Assembly (NCBI RefSeq): GCF_003097495.1
Contig: NZ_QEOP01000001.1
Location: 1,054,001-1,118,000 of the forward strand
Source: Amnibacterium flavum
GTDB lineage: Bacteria; Actinomycetota; Actinomycetes; Actinomycetales; Microbacteriaceae
DNA: 64,000 bases
Direction of reading: 5' to 3'
Positions 1-8,332 of the stretch are shown here, piece by piece (within the stretch, counting starts at the first letter, position 1; each line of letters starts with the position of its first letter). The notes beneath the pieces are model-generated. The model saw only the letters and a list, made by a program, of their open reading frames with translations. It searched no databases and was not told where the DNA came from. The position numbers were made by a program, and so were the translations under genes.

Positions 1-1026
1 GGCGAGCAGCAGGCCGACCTCGTTGCCGCTCAGCTGCTCCCACGCTCCCGTCCTCGAATGCCGGACGGCGATGGCGAGCCTGTCGGCGTCGGGGTCGTTC
101 GCGACGACGAGCACCGCACCGGTCTCGCTGGCGGTCCGGATCGCGAGATCGAGAGCGCCTGCCTCTTCGGGATTGGGGAAGGCGACGGTCGGGAAGTCGG
201 GGTCGGGCTCGAGCTGTTCGGTGACGAGCGCAGGTTCGGGGGCGTTCGCGGCGCGCAGCACCCGCGACATGGTCTCCCAACCGACCCCGTGCATGGGCGT
301 GTAAACCCACGGCAGATCGGCGTCGGGCAGGAGGGCGGCGCTCGCTGTCGCAGCGACGTAGGCGTCGAGCACCGCGTCGTCCGCGACGGAGTACTCGGTC
401 GACATCGCCAGGGGAGCGGCGGAATCGGCGACGACGGCGGCGATCTGCGCGAACACCTCCGCGTCGGCGGGGGGAACGATCTGGGACCCCTCATCGGCCC
501 CGCCGAGGTAGAGCTTGTAGCCGTTGTCGCGCGCCGGATTGTGCGAGGCGGTGATCATGACGCCCGCGCTCGCGCTCAGATGCCGGACCGCGAACGCGAG
601 CACCGGCGTGGGCAGCTGCCGAGGGAGGAGTACCGCGGAGATCCCGGCGCCGGCCAGGACCTCGGCCGTGTCACGGGCGAAGATCGCGGAGTTCTTGCGT
701 CCGTCGTATCCGATGACGACGCTCGGACTGCTCTCGCGGGAGAGCAGGAACCGGGCCAGGCCCGCGGTCGTCTGCCGCACGACCACGCGGTTCATCCGGT
801 TGGGCCCCGCGCCGAGTTCACCGCGGAGACCGGCGGTGCCGAAGGCCAGCCGGGAACCGAACCGGTCCCTCAGCTCGGCTCGCGCGGGAACACGGGCAGC
901 GCCCCGAGAGCGGGCGCGTCGGAGCAGGTCGAGGAGTTCGACCGCCGTCTCGGGATCGGGGTCGATCGTGGCCCATGCGGTCGCGGCGGCGAGGAGCCGG
1001 GCGTCGGTGGGAGCCGACGAGCTCAC
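1..1026 (-). CDS. pmmB: Phosphomannomutase/phosphoglucomutase family enzyme (partial, C-terminus beyond window)
   Basis: The 342 codons visible encode the N-terminal part of an alpha-D-phosphohexomutase, which moves phosphate between C1 and C6 of a hexose for cell-wall sugar nucleotide supply. The active-site phosphoserine loop reads TASHNPARDNGYK, an early FGTAGLRG segment matches the family N-terminus, and the metal-binding loop NDPDADR is present. The GTG start overlaps the stop of the upstream purine nucleoside phosphorylase gene by four bases (GTGA), so the two are translationally coupled. The reading frame is open through base 1, so the sugar-binding and C-terminal domains lie outside the window. 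The neighbour pair with PNP is also found in mycobacteria (deoD-pmmB), which is the basis for the symbol. Confidence 0.9.
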   Translation of the reverse strand, partial: MSSSAPTDARLLAAATAWATIDPDPETAVELLDLLRRARSRGAARVPARAELRDRFGSRLAFGTAGLRGELGAGPNRMNRVVVRQTTAGLARFLLSRESSPSVVIGYDGRKNSAIFARDTAEVLAGAGISAVLLPRQLPTPVLAFAVRHLSASAGVMITASHNPARDNGYKLYLGGADEGSQIVPPADAEVFAQIAAVVADSAAPLAMSTEYSVADDAVLDAYVAATASAALLPDADLPWVYTPMHGVGWETMSRVLRAANAPEPALVTEQLEPDPDFPTVAFPNPEEAGALDLAIRTASETGAVLVVANDPDADRLAIAVRHSRTGAWEQLSGNEVGLLLA

Positions 1027-1856
1027 AGTCGCGCGACGATCTGCGAGAGGAGCACCCCGAGCCGCTGCTCCGCCGACTTGCCGGCGGCGATGACCTCCTC
1101 ATGGCTGAGGGGCTCGTCGGAGATGCCGGCGGCGAGGTTGGTGATCAGGGAGAGCCCGAGGATCTCCATACCGGCCTCCCGGGCCGCGATCGCCTCGAGC
1201 GCCGTCGACATGCCCACGATGTGGCCGCCGATCGTCTCCGCGTAGCGGACCTCGGCGGGCGTCTCGTAGTGGGGTCCGCGGAACTGGACGTAGACGCCCT
1301 CTTCGAAAGCGGGGTCGACCTCGCGAGCAACGGCGCGCAGACGCGACGAGTAGAGGTCGGTGAGGTCGACGAATGTTGCGCCCTCGAGGGGGGACGAGGC
1401 CGTCAGGTTGATGTGATCCGTGATCAGGGCGGGGGTGCCGGGAGTCCAGTGCCGCTTGATTCCGCCGGCGCCGTTCGTCAGGACCATGATCCGGGCGCCG
1501 GCTGCGGCGGCCGTGCGAACGCTGTGCACGACACGGCGGACCCCCTTGTCCTCGTAGAAGTGGGTGCGTGCACCGATGACGAGGGCGTGGCGGCCGTTCT
1601 CGAGCCGGATGGATCGGAGGGTTCCCGAGTGGCCGGGGACGCCCGAGGTGCTGAAGCCCTCGATCTCGGAGGCCGGAACCTCCGCCACGGTCTCGCCGAG
1701 CAGGTCGGCGGCCTTGCCCCACCCGCTGCCGAGCGTGAGAGCGATGTCGTGCCGTTCGACGCCCGTCGCCGAGGCGAGCTGGGCCGCGGCCCTGCGGGCC
1801 ACATCGAACGGGGAGACCGAGGGGTCGTCGAGCGATCTGGGAGCCGAGTTCGTCAT
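1023..1856 (-). CDS. punA: Purine nucleoside phosphorylase (trimeric type)
   Basis: The 277-residue protein is a complete cytosolic purine nucleoside phosphorylase that splits purine nucleosides with phosphate to base and ribose-1-phosphate. Family motifs are intact: phosphate-site GSGWG at residues 43-47, GHSG at 75-78, TNGAGG at 127-132, GPHYETPAE at 194-202 and GMSTALEA at 215-222. Length is normal for the class. Its product feeds the mutase encoded immediately downstream, whose start overlaps this stop. The start ATG has no Shine-Dalgarno sequence; instead a TAGGCT box lies six bases upstream, indicating a leaderless mRNA. It is divergent from lpdA. Confidence 0.95.
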   Translation of the reverse strand: MTNSAPRSLDDPSVSPFDVARRAAAQLASATGVERHDIALTLGSGWGKAADLLGETVAEVPASEIEGFSTSGVPGHSGTLRSIRLENGRHALVIGARTHFYEDKGVRRVVHSVRTAAAAGARIMVLTNGAGGIKRHWTPGTPALITDHINLTASSPLEGATFVDLTDLYSSRLRAVAREVDPAFEEGVYVQFRGPHYETPAEVRYAETIGGHIVGMSTALEAIAAREAGMEILGLSLITNLAAGISDEPLSHEEVIAAGKSAEQRLGVLLSQIVARL

Positions 1857-1862
1857 CCCGTC

Positions 1863-1868
1863 AGCCTA
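1863..1868 (-). promoter_or_regulatory. -10 box (TAGGCT) of punA, leaderless
   Basis: TAGGCT read on the minus strand is followed by six bases and then the ATG of punA, so transcription should begin at or next to the start codon. Inferred from spacing and from the same arrangement before many genes in this window. Confidence 0.6.
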
Positions 1869-1889
1869 CTTATTGCGAACCAGGCGCCC

Positions 1890-1919
1890 GCATCGGGTCC
1901 GATGCCCGGATCCCGGGCA
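1890..1919. promoter_or_regulatory. Two adjacent inverted repeats between punA and lpdA
   Basis: GCATCGG-GT-CCGATGC (1890-1905) is a perfect 16-base palindrome. It is followed by GCCCGG-ATC-CCGGGC (1904-1918), a six-pair hairpin just before the lpdA ribosome-binding region. They sit in the 76-base divergent gap and could be a regulator site plus a leader hairpin. Function is not known. Confidence 0.45.
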
Positions 1920-1932
1920 GGAATGGGGAAGA

Positions 1933-3378
1933 ATGAGGGGAATGGTCTACGTTTTCGAACGCAAGCAGCGGATCGGCGTGCTCGGCGGTGGCCCCGGCGG
2001 ATACGAGGCGGCCCTCGCGGGAGCCCAACTGGGTGCGGAGGTCACGCTGATCGAGCGTGCCGGCATCGGAGGATCCGCGGTCCTCACCGACGTCGTCCCC
2101 TCGAAGACCCTCATCGCGACAGCCGAGGCGGCCACCGCGATCAGCGAGTCCGAAGAGCTCGGCGTCCAGTACTTCAGTCGTACCGAGAGCGGCCGGGCCG
2201 TGCACCCCGAGGTCGCCGTCAACCTCGCCGCCGTCAACAAGCGGCTGACCGGCCTCGCACGTCAGCAGTCCGAGGACATGCGCTCGAGCCTCAAGAAGGC
2301 CGGCGTCCGCATCGTCACCGGTGAGGGCCGACTCGAGGGGCCGAACAAGCTGGTCGCCTCGACCGGCGCGGGCAAGGGTGCCCGCGACTTCGACGAGATC
2401 GAGGTCGACACCATCGTCGTATCGGTGGGGGCGAGCCCGCGGGTGCTGCCCTCGGCGATGCCCGACGGCAAGCGCATCATGACCTGGACCCAGCTCTACA
2501 CGCTCGACGAGGTGCCCGAGCACCTCATCGTCGTCGGATCGGGTGTCACCGGTGCCGAGTTCGCGTCGGCCTACTCCGCGCTCGGTGCGAAGGTCACTCT
2601 GATCTCCAGCCGCGATCAGGTTCTGCCCGGCGAGGACGCCGACGCGGCAGCCGTGATCGAGGAGGTCTTCAAGCGCGGCGGCATGACCGTTCTGTCCAAG
2701 AGCCGAGCCGACCGCGTCGAGGTCGTCGACGACGGCGTCCGCGCGACACTGTCGGACGGCCGGATCGTAGAGGGCAGCCACTGCCTGATGGCGGTCGGCA
2801 GCATCCCGAACACCGGCGGCATCGGGCTCGAGCAGGCGGGTCTGCAGCTCACCGAGACCGGGCACATCCGCGTGAATCGCGTCGCCCGCACCTCGGTCCC
2901 GTCGATCTACGCCGCCGGCGACTGCAGCACGTCGCTGCCTCTCGCCTCCGTCGCGTCGATGCAGGGCCGCACCGCCGTCTTCCACGCGATGGGCGACGCC
3001 GTCACGCCGGTCGAGCTGCGCAATGTGGCGAGCAACGTGTTCACCCAGCCCGAGATCGCGACGGTCGGCTGGTCGCAGAAGCAGATCGAAGAGGGCATCG
3101 CCCAGGGCGAGATCTACAAGCTGAATCTCGAGAGCAACCCGCGGGCCAAGATGCAGGGCGTCCGCGACGGCTTCGTCAAGCTCTTCGCCCGCACCGGGTC
3201 CGGCACCGTCATCGGCGGCGTGATCGTCGCCCCGCGTGCCTCCGAGCTGATCCTGCCGATCACGATGGCGGTCGAGCACCGCCTGACCGTCGACCAGCTC
3301 GCCCGCGCCTTCAGCGTCTACCCGTCGCTCTCCGGAGCGATCACCGACGCCGCCCGCGCGATGCACATCGTCGTCTGA
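1933..3378 (+). CDS. lpdA: NAD(P)H-quinone dehydrogenase, LpdA-type flavoprotein disulfide reductase fold
   Basis: The 481-residue protein has the fold of dihydrolipoamide dehydrogenase: FAD-binding GGGPGGYEAA near residue 18, a second Rossmann motif GSGVTGAEFASAY, FAD motif YAAGDC and a C-terminal dimerisation domain. The segment that normally carries the redox-active cysteine pair reads GIGGSAVLTDVVPSK (residues 44-58) and contains no cysteine, so it cannot act as a classical lipoamide or mycothione reductase. That is the known signature of mycobacterial LpdA/SthA-like enzymes that reduce quinones with NAD(P)H. Two in-frame ATGs compete (1933 and 1942); GGGGAAG fits either at 1-9 bases. It is divergent from punA and convergent with accA3. 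Confidence 0.88.
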   Translation: MRGMVYVFERKQRIGVLGGGPGGYEAALAGAQLGAEVTLIERAGIGGSAVLTDVVPSKTLIATAEAATAISESEELGVQYFSRTESGRAVHPEVAVNLAAVNKRLTGLARQQSEDMRSSLKKAGVRIVTGEGRLEGPNKLVASTGAGKGARDFDEIEVDTIVVSVGASPRVLPSAMPDGKRIMTWTQLYTLDEVPEHLIVVGSGVTGAEFASAYSALGAKVTLISSRDQVLPGEDADAAAVIEEVFKRGGMTVLSKSRADRVEVVDDGVRATLSDGRIVEGSHCLMAVGSIPNTGGIGLEQAGLQLTETGHIRVNRVARTSVPSIYAAGDCSTSLPLASVASMQGRTAVFHAMGDAVTPVELRNVASNVFTQPEIATVGWSQKQIEEGIAQGEIYKLNLESNPRAKMQGVRDGFVKLFARTGSGTVIGGVIVAPRASELILPITMAVEHRLTVDQLARAFSVYPSLSGAITDAARAMHIVV

Positions 3379-3486
3379 CGTCGCGGACGCCGCTCAGGCG
3401 TTCCGGCCTCATCTGACCGCGACGGGTCATGGATCAGGAGAGGTCCGCCCTACCGCTCAGTCCCTCGGCCAAGCGCGGCGCGCGGG

Positions 3487-5277
3487 TCAGTCGACGATGT
3501 CGAGGAGGACGGTACCCGAGGAGACCGTCTTGCCGACAGCGGTGCTGATGTTGGCGATCGTGCCGTCGCGGTGGGCGGTGAGAGGCTGCTCCATCTTCAT
3601 CGCCTCGAGGACGACGACCAGGTCGCCCTTGACGACCTGGTCGCCCTCGGCGACCGCGAGCTTGACGATGGTGGCCTGCATGGGCGCCTTCACCGACGCG
3701 CCGGTCGCGGTGATCACCGCGGTGCCGGCCGAGCTGCGCCGACGCGGGGCAGCGGGGCGCGCCGCCGTCGCGGCCGCAGCGAACAGGCGGCCGGGCAGAC
3801 TGACCTCGAGACGCTTGCCGCCGACCTCGACGACCACCTCGCGGCGGGGAGGCTCAGCGGGGGTGTCCTCGTCTGCGACGATCGAGCCGCTCCACGGCTC
3901 GATGCCGTTCGTGAACTCGGTCTCGATCCAGCGCGTGTAGATCGAGAACGATTCGCCGTCGGCCGGTGCGAACGCGGGGTCGCGCACGATCGCCCGGTGG
4001 AAGGGGAGGACCGTGGGGAGACCGGCGACCTCGAACTCGTCGAGCGCGCGGCGCGAACGCTCGAGCGCGTCGGCCCTGTCCGATCCGGTCACGATGAGCT
4101 TCGCGAGGAGGGAGTCGAACGCTCCCGAGACCTCGTCTCCCGCGCGGACGCCCGAGTCGACCCGTACACCGGGTCCACCGGGTGCGGAGAAGACGTGCAC
4201 GGGGCCGGGGGAGGGGAAGAAGTTGCGGCCCGGGTCCTCGCCGTTGATGCGGAACTCGATCGAGTGGCCGCGGGCGATGGGGTCGTCGTAGTCGATCGCG
4301 CCGCCCGCCGCGATGCGGAACTGCTCGCGGACGAGGTCGACGCCGGTGACCTCCTCGGTCACGGGGTGCTCGACCTGCAGACGCGTGTTGACCTCGAGGA
4401 ACGAGATCGTGCCGTCCTTCGCGACGAGGAACTCGCAGGTGCCGGCTCCGACGTAACCGACCTCGGCGAGGATCGCCTTCGACGACGAGTAGAGCTGGGC
4501 GACCTGTTCGTCGCTGAGGAAGGGCGCGGGTGCCTCCTCGACGAGCTTCTGGTGGCGACGCTGCAGGGAGCAGTCGCGGGTCGAGATGACGACGACATTG
4601 CCGTACTCGTCGGCCAGGCACTGGGTCTCGACGTGTCGAGGCTGGTCGAGGTACTTCTCGACGAAGCACTCGCCGCGGCCGAAGGCGGCGATCGCCTCGC
4701 GGGTCGCCGAGTCGAACAGTTCGGGCACCTCTTCGCGAGTGCGCGCGACCTTGAGCCCGCGCCCTCCGCCGCCGTACGCGGCCTTGATGGCGACGGGCAG
4801 GCCGTGCGCGTCGACGAAGTCGAGGACCTCGCTCGCATCCTTGACGGGTTCGAGGGTGCCGGGGGCCAGCGGTGCACCCACCCGTTCGGCGACGTGACGC
4901 GCGGTCACCTTGTCGCCCAGCTGCTCGATGGCGCTCGGGGGCGGGCCGATCCAGGTGAGACCGGCGTCGATGACGGCGCGAGCGAAGTCCGCGTTCTCGG
5001 CGAGGAACCCGTAGCCCGGGTGGACCGCGTCGGCGCCCGAACGACGGGCGACCGAGAGGATCTTCTCGATGGAGAGGTAGGTCTCGGCGCTCGTCGCCCC
5101 TTCGAGGGCGTAGGCCTCGTCGGCCAGGCTCGTGTGGAGGGCGCCCCGGTCCTGATCGGCGTACACCGCGACCGAGAGGAGTCCCGAGTCCTTCGCGGCT
5201 CGGATGACGCGAACCGCGATCTCGCCCCGATTCGCGACGAGGACCTTGGTCAGCGGGCGCAGAACGGGGCTCGACAT
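3487..5277 (-). CDS. accA3: Acyl-CoA carboxylase alpha subunit: biotin carboxylase plus biotin carboxyl carrier domain
   Basis: The 596-residue protein carboxylates its own biotin using ATP and bicarbonate, then hands the carboxyl group to the carboxyltransferase encoded at 11320-12921. It begins [19 protein letters not shown], typical of the biotin carboxylase N-domain, continues through an ATP-grasp region with [11 protein letters not shown] and the [17 protein letters not shown] catalytic stretch, and ends with a biotinyl domain in which EAMKME places the biotinylated lysine at about residue 561. Length is right for actinobacterial AccA3 proteins. The frame is open for another 220 codons upstream, but TAGGCT seven bases before this ATG and homology onset favour the start used here. 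Confidence 0.94.
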   Translation of the reverse strand: MSSPVLRPLTKVLVANRGEIAVRVIRAAKDSGLLSVAVYADQDRGALHTSLADEAYALEGATSAETYLSIEKILSVARRSGADAVHPGYGFLAENADFARAVIDAGLTWIGPPPSAIEQLGDKVTARHVAERVGAPLAPGTLEPVKDASEVLDFVDAHGLPVAIKAAYGGGGRGLKVARTREEVPELFDSATREAIAAFGRGECFVEKYLDQPRHVETQCLADEYGNVVVISTRDCSLQRRHQKLVEEAPAPFLSDEQVAQLYSSSKAILAEVGYVGAGTCEFLVAKDGTISFLEVNTRLQVEHPVTEEVTGVDLVREQFRIAAGGAIDYDDPIARGHSIEFRINGEDPGRNFFPSPGPVHVFSAPGGPGVRVDSGVRAGDEVSGAFDSLLAKLIVTGSDRADALERSRRALDEFEVAGLPTVLPFHRAIVRDPAFAPADGESFSIYTRWIETEFTNGIEPWSGSIVADEDTPAEPPRREVVVEVGGKRLEVSLPGRLFAAAATAARPAAPRRRSSAGTAVITATGASVKAPMQATIVKLAVAEGDQVVKGDLVVVLEAMKMEQPLTAHRDGTIANISTAVGKTVSSGTVLLDIVD

Positions 5278-5284
5278 GCTGACT

Positions 5285-5290
5285 AGCCTA
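5285..5290 (-). promoter_or_regulatory. -10 box (TAGGCT) of accA3, leaderless
   Basis: TAGGCT on the minus strand lies seven bases before the ATG of accA3 and no ribosome-binding site is present between them. It is the same hexamer as before punA and the GT4 gene at 21730. Confidence 0.58.
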
Positions 5291-5318
5291 CGGACGCCGG
5301 GCGGGGCCCAGTTGGTGG

Positions 5319-5344
5319 GTTGCGACAAAGATCGGTGTCGCAAC
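5319..5344. promoter_or_regulatory. Perfect 9+9 inverted repeat upstream of the accA3 promoter
   Basis: GTTGCGACA at 5319-5327 and its exact reverse complement TGTCGCAAC at 5336-5344 are separated by eight bases. The repeat lies 29 bases upstream of the accA3 -10 box and between accA3 and the end of maf. Position suits a dimeric regulator of the carboxylase or, less likely, a maf terminator (no T tract follows). Confidence 0.55.
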
Positions 5345-5371
5345 GTGGGGGTGCCCACAACGCGAGGGGGA

Positions 5372-6040
5372 TTAGTAGGCGCCTTCGACCAGTCCGGCTC
5401 GGTTCCACAGCTGGTGCATCGGCAGTCCGAAACTGCCGAGCAGGCGCCGGAGGGTGGGAAGGGACAGCCCGATGACGGTGGACGGATCGCCGTCGATCCG
5501 GTCGATGAAAGGCCCGCCGAGGCTGTCGATCGTGAAGGCGCCCGCCACCTCGAGGGGCTCGCCCGATCGCAGATACGCCTCGATCTCGTCATCGCCGAGA
5601 TCGGGCACGAAGGAGACGGTCGCGGACGCGACGTGCCCGACTCCCGCACCGCGCGCGGGCGCATCGGTGCGGTTGTCGATGAGCCAGTGCCCCGAGAAGA
5701 GGGTGCCGGTCCGACCGCGCTGCCGATGCCAGCGCTCGCGCGCCACTTCGACGGTGTGAGGTTTGCCGTAGACGACTCCGTCGAGCTCGAACGCGGAGTC
5801 GCCGCCGAGCACGAACCCGTCGAGGTCGGCCGCTGCGCCGCCCGCGACGGCCTCCGCTTTCGCCTTCGCGAGGAGAAGCACCATCTCGGAGGGGGAGAGC
5901 GGTGCGTCGCGCTCGCTCTCGGCGCGTGCGACCGCCGCATCCTCGTCGACCGACGACGGAAGCGCGACGGGCTCGATCCCCGCGGCGCGCAGCAGCGCCA
6001 GGCGAGCAGGGGAGGTCGAGGCCAGGTACAGCGTGGTCAT
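5372..6040 (-). CDS. maf: Maf family nucleoside triphosphate pyrophosphatase
   Basis: The 222-residue protein matches Maf/YhdE/YceF house-cleaning pyrophosphatases, which hydrolyse non-canonical or methylated nucleoside triphosphates. The N-terminus [18 protein letters not shown] matches the family substrate loop, followed by SVDEDAA and the catalytic [10 protein letters not shown] segment where an aspartate acts as general base; [18 protein letters not shown] is the conserved C-terminal block. The ATG at 6040 is chosen because the family N-terminus starts immediately; the longer open frame upstream is antisense to the methyltransferase. A weak CAGGGT box lies seven bases upstream. It lies between accA3 and the divergent methyltransferase, as in mycobacterial accA3/maf/accD5 clusters. 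Confidence 0.93.
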   Translation of the reverse strand: MTTLYLASTSPARLALLRAAGIEPVALPSSVDEDAAVARAESERDAPLSPSEMVLLLAKAKAEAVAGGAAADLDGFVLGGDSAFELDGVVYGKPHTVEVARERWHRQRGRTGTLFSGHWLIDNRTDAPARGAGVGHVASATVSFVPDLGDDEIEAYLRSGEPLEVAGAFTIDSLGGPFIDRIDGDPSTVIGLSLPTLRRLLGSFGLPMHQLWNRAGLVEGAY

Positions 6041-6120
6041 GCCTGACACCCTGCCACGACGCCGGGGGAACGCGTGGCCGGGCACGGCGCCGAGTCGGGC
6101 GTGCCCCCCGCCGCCTGTGT

Positions 6121-6126
6121 CATGCT
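6121..6126 (+). promoter_or_regulatory. Possible -10 box (CATGCT) of the RNA methyltransferase gene
   Basis: CATGCT is followed by seven bases and the ATG at 6134, the spacing of a leaderless start. The hexamer is a weaker match (first base C), so this is tentative. Confidence 0.35.
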
Positions 6127-6133
6127 CGACGCG

Positions 6134-7399
6134 ATGTCTGCTGCAGTGACCGGTCCGAGCGACGCCGACGACGAGCTCGTCCAGCTCGATGTGACGGGCG
6201 TCGCCCACGGCGGGGTCTTCGTCGCCCGCCATGAGGGCCGAGTGGTCTTCGTGAGCGACACGATGCCGGGTGAGCACGTGCTGGCCCGCGTCACCGATCG
6301 CGGACACGACAGGTTCTGGCGGGCCGAGACCGTCGAGATCCTGCTCCCCTCCGCCGACCGTCGCGAGCACTTCTGGCCCGAGGCGGCCGTCGACCGCGAT
6401 CCGGCTGCGCGCCCCGGCGGAGCCGAGTTCGGCCACATCGCACCCCGGCGTCAGCGAGACCTCAAGCGCGACGTGCTCGTCGACAGTCTCCGTCGATTCG
6501 GCGGCATCGAGGATGCCGAGACGATCGTGCCCGCGGTCACCGAACTGCCGGGCTCGCCCGACGGCGCCGGCTGGCGGACCCGGGTCCGGCTCCAGGTCGA
6601 CGCCGACGGCCTCGTCGGCCCGTACGCCGCACGCTCGCACCACGTCGTCGAAGTCCGCGACATCCCGCTCGCCGTCGAGGCCCTCCGCGAGGCCGCGCCG
6701 CTCGGTATCCCGCACCCGGGCGCGAGCGCGATCGACATGGTCGCCTCGTCCACCGGTCAGGTCCACGTCACCGTGGGGGAGGGGAGGCCGAGCTCCGACG
6801 GCACCCTCACCGAGGTCGTCGGCGACCGTGAGTTCCGGCTCGCCCGTCACGGCTTCTGGCAGGTGCACCCCGCTGCCGCCGCCACCCTGACCCGCGCGGT
6901 CCAGGAGGCCATCGACGGCCAGGTCTTCGATCCGGCGGCCGCCAATCTCGATCTCTACGGCGGTGTCGGACTGCTCGCGGCTGCCGTCGGCGACCGGTTC
7001 GGTCCCGCGACCCGCATCACGTCGGTCGAGTCGGACGGCACCGCGACCGCGTTCGCGGCCCGCAACCTCGGTGACTGGAGCGGGGCCGCGGCCGAGACCG
7101 CGCGAGTCGACCGATATGTCGCCGATCTCGAGCGCCGCTCGGGCCGCGCCGACCGCGAACGCATCTCCCGCTCAACCGTCGTGCTCGATCCGCCCCGGTC
7201 CGGCGCGGGTAAAGCCGTCATGCGAACGCTCGGGCGACTGGCCCCGGCGCAGCTCGTCTACGTCGCCTGCGATCCCGTCGCGCTCGCGCGGGACATCGGC
7301 TTCGCGCGCGAAGCGGGGTACCGCCTGACAGCCCTCACAGCATTCGACCTCTTCCCGAGCACGCACCACGTCGAAGCGGTCGCAACCCTCGTCCGCTGA
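6134..7399 (+). CDS. Class I SAM-dependent RNA methyltransferase, TrmA/RumA-like (5-methyluridine type)
   Basis: The 421-residue protein has an N-terminal TRAM-like beta domain (residues 15-65, GVAHGGVFVARHEGRVVFV), a middle RNA-binding part and a C-terminal SAM-dependent methyltransferase domain with LDLYGGVGLLAAAVGD as SAM motif, VVLDPPRSGAG as motif IV and YVACDPVALARD holding the catalytic cysteine. These are the hallmarks of enzymes that methylate C5 of uridine in 23S rRNA or tRNA. The cysteines of the RumA iron-sulfur cluster are not apparent in the central region, so the precise target base is undetermined. Earlier in-frame starts exist at 6074 and 6122; 6134 is chosen from the onset of TRAM similarity. 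It is divergent from maf. Confidence 0.85.
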   Translation: MSAAVTGPSDADDELVQLDVTGVAHGGVFVARHEGRVVFVSDTMPGEHVLARVTDRGHDRFWRAETVEILLPSADRREHFWPEAAVDRDPAARPGGAEFGHIAPRRQRDLKRDVLVDSLRRFGGIEDAETIVPAVTELPGSPDGAGWRTRVRLQVDADGLVGPYAARSHHVVEVRDIPLAVEALREAAPLGIPHPGASAIDMVASSTGQVHVTVGEGRPSSDGTLTEVVGDREFRLARHGFWQVHPAAAATLTRAVQEAIDGQVFDPAAANLDLYGGVGLLAAAVGDRFGPATRITSVESDGTATAFAARNLGDWSGAAAETARVDRYVADLERRSGRADRERISRSTVVLDPPRSGAGKAVMRTLGRLAPAQLVYVACDPVALARDIGFAREAGYRLTALTAFDLFPSTHHVEAVATLVR

Positions 7400-7524
7400 C
7401 TCTCGGTCGAGCAGGCGCGGGATTACGCGGAACGGACGACCGTTCTGTCCCCCCGGCGCGCCGTGGCCCGGTTATCGGCGGATTCGACCGAATAATGGAC
7501 GCACCGTGAAAGGGGGGCGTGCAC

Positions 7525-7533
7525 CCGGGGTAC
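7525..7533. promoter_or_regulatory. CCGGGGTAC motif upstream of the response regulator gene
   Basis: CCGGGGTAC at 7525-7533 is the reverse complement of GTACCCCGG, found twice exactly and twice in shortened form in the gap downstream of this same operon. It lies about 20 bases upstream of a TACGAT -10-like box (7553-7558) and 44 bases before the start codon, a position suited to autoregulation by the response regulator. Confidence 0.5.
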
Positions 7534-7552
7534 GTTTGGCCCCCATCGCCCC

Positions 7553-7558
7553 TACGAT
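7553..7558 (+). promoter_or_regulatory. -10-like box (TACGAT) of the two-component operon
   Basis: TACGAT sits 18 bases before the ATG at 7577, leaving room for a short leader that contains AGGACAGGACCAGGGG as ribosome-binding region. No clear -35 hexamer was found at normal spacing; the GGGGTAC motif occupies that area, which may indicate activator dependence. Confidence 0.4.
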
Positions 7559-7576
7559 TAAGGACAGGACCAGGGG

Positions 7577-8332
7577 ATGAGTTCGGGGGAGAACAGATTC
7601 ACCGTGATCGAGACGATGGAACCGCATATCAGCACACATGAAGCCGCGTTCGCGCCGCATGAGACGCCGACCGCTCTTGTGCGTGTCGCCGCCGTCGACG
7701 ACCACGAGTCGGTGCGACTGGGGCTTCGCGCCGCGTGCATCGACGCGGGCTACGAGTTCGTCGAAGAGGCGGCGAACGTCGACGCGCTCGTCGCCGCACT
7801 CGCCGGCCGCGAGGTCGACGTGGTCGTTCTCGACCTGTCGCTCGGCGACGGGTCGGTCGTCACCGAGAACGTCAAGAAGATCCAGGCCACCGGTGCCGGT
7901 GTCCTCGTCCACAGCATCGCCGACCGTGTCGGCAGCGTTCGCGAGGCGCTCGCCGCCGGGGCAGCGGGCGTCATCCCGAAGTCGGCGGCGACCCAGACGG
8001 TCATGGCCGCCATCAAGTCCGTCGCCGGCGGCGAGGTGCTCAACAACCTCGAGTGGGCGAGCGCGATCGACGCCGACGCCGACTTCGCGAAGGCGCAGCT
8101 CGGACGCCGCGAACGCGATGTGCTCCACCTGTACGCCTCGGGGCTGCCGCTCAAGATGGTCGCGCAGCAGCTCGGTATCGCCGCATCGACGGCGCGCGAG
8201 TATCTCGACCGCATCCGCGTGAAGTACGTCGAGGTCGGACGTCCGGCACCCACCAAGGTCGATCTGCTGCGTCGCGCGGTCGAGGACGGCATCCTGCCCG
8301 GTCTCGATCCCGATGCCGTCGATGAGCGCTGA
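7577..8332 (+). CDS. LuxR/NarL-family response regulator
   Basis: The 251-residue protein has a receiver domain after a 35-residue N-terminal extension. The phospho-acceptor is probably Asp86 in VVVLDLSLGDGS, with the acidic pair VDDHES near residue 39 and the conserved lysine in GVIPKSAA. A C-terminal LuxR helix-turn-helix follows (LGRRERDVLHLYASGLPLKMVAQQLGIAASTAREYLDRI, described here by its position 176-213). It would control transcription upon phosphorylation by the kinase encoded next, whose start overlaps this stop by 11 bases. GTACCCC motifs around the operon are candidate binding sites. Target genes are unknown. Confidence 0.9.
   Translation: MSSGENRFTVIETMEPHISTHEAAFAPHETPTALVRVAAVDDHESVRLGLRAACIDAGYEFVEEAANVDALVAALAGREVDVVVLDLSLGDGSVVTENVKKIQATGAGVLVHSIADRVGSVREALAAGAAGVIPKSAATQTVMAAIKSVAGGEVLNNLEWASAIDADADFAKAQLGRRERDVLHLYASGLPLKMVAQQLGIAASTAREYLDRIRVKYVEVGRPAPTKVDLLRRAVEDGILPGLDPDAVDER

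Noticed and set aside
58-1245. Long open frame on the plus strand across the mutase and PNP genes
   Set aside because: It is antisense to two well-conserved enzymes, has Arg/Asp/Glu-rich random composition and no domain. High GC content keeps such frames open.
1870-3366. Long minus-strand frame opposite lpdA
   Set aside because: Mirror of lpdA codons, no family motif, and lpdA is complete on the other strand.
3571-5286. Plus-strand frame of about 570 codons opposite accA3
   Set aside because: Antisense to the intact carboxylase; no motif and no ribosome-binding site.
7430-7445. Hairpin GAACGG-ACGA-CCGTTC after the RNA methyltransferase as terminator
   Set aside because: Only six pairs and no T tract; too weak to call.
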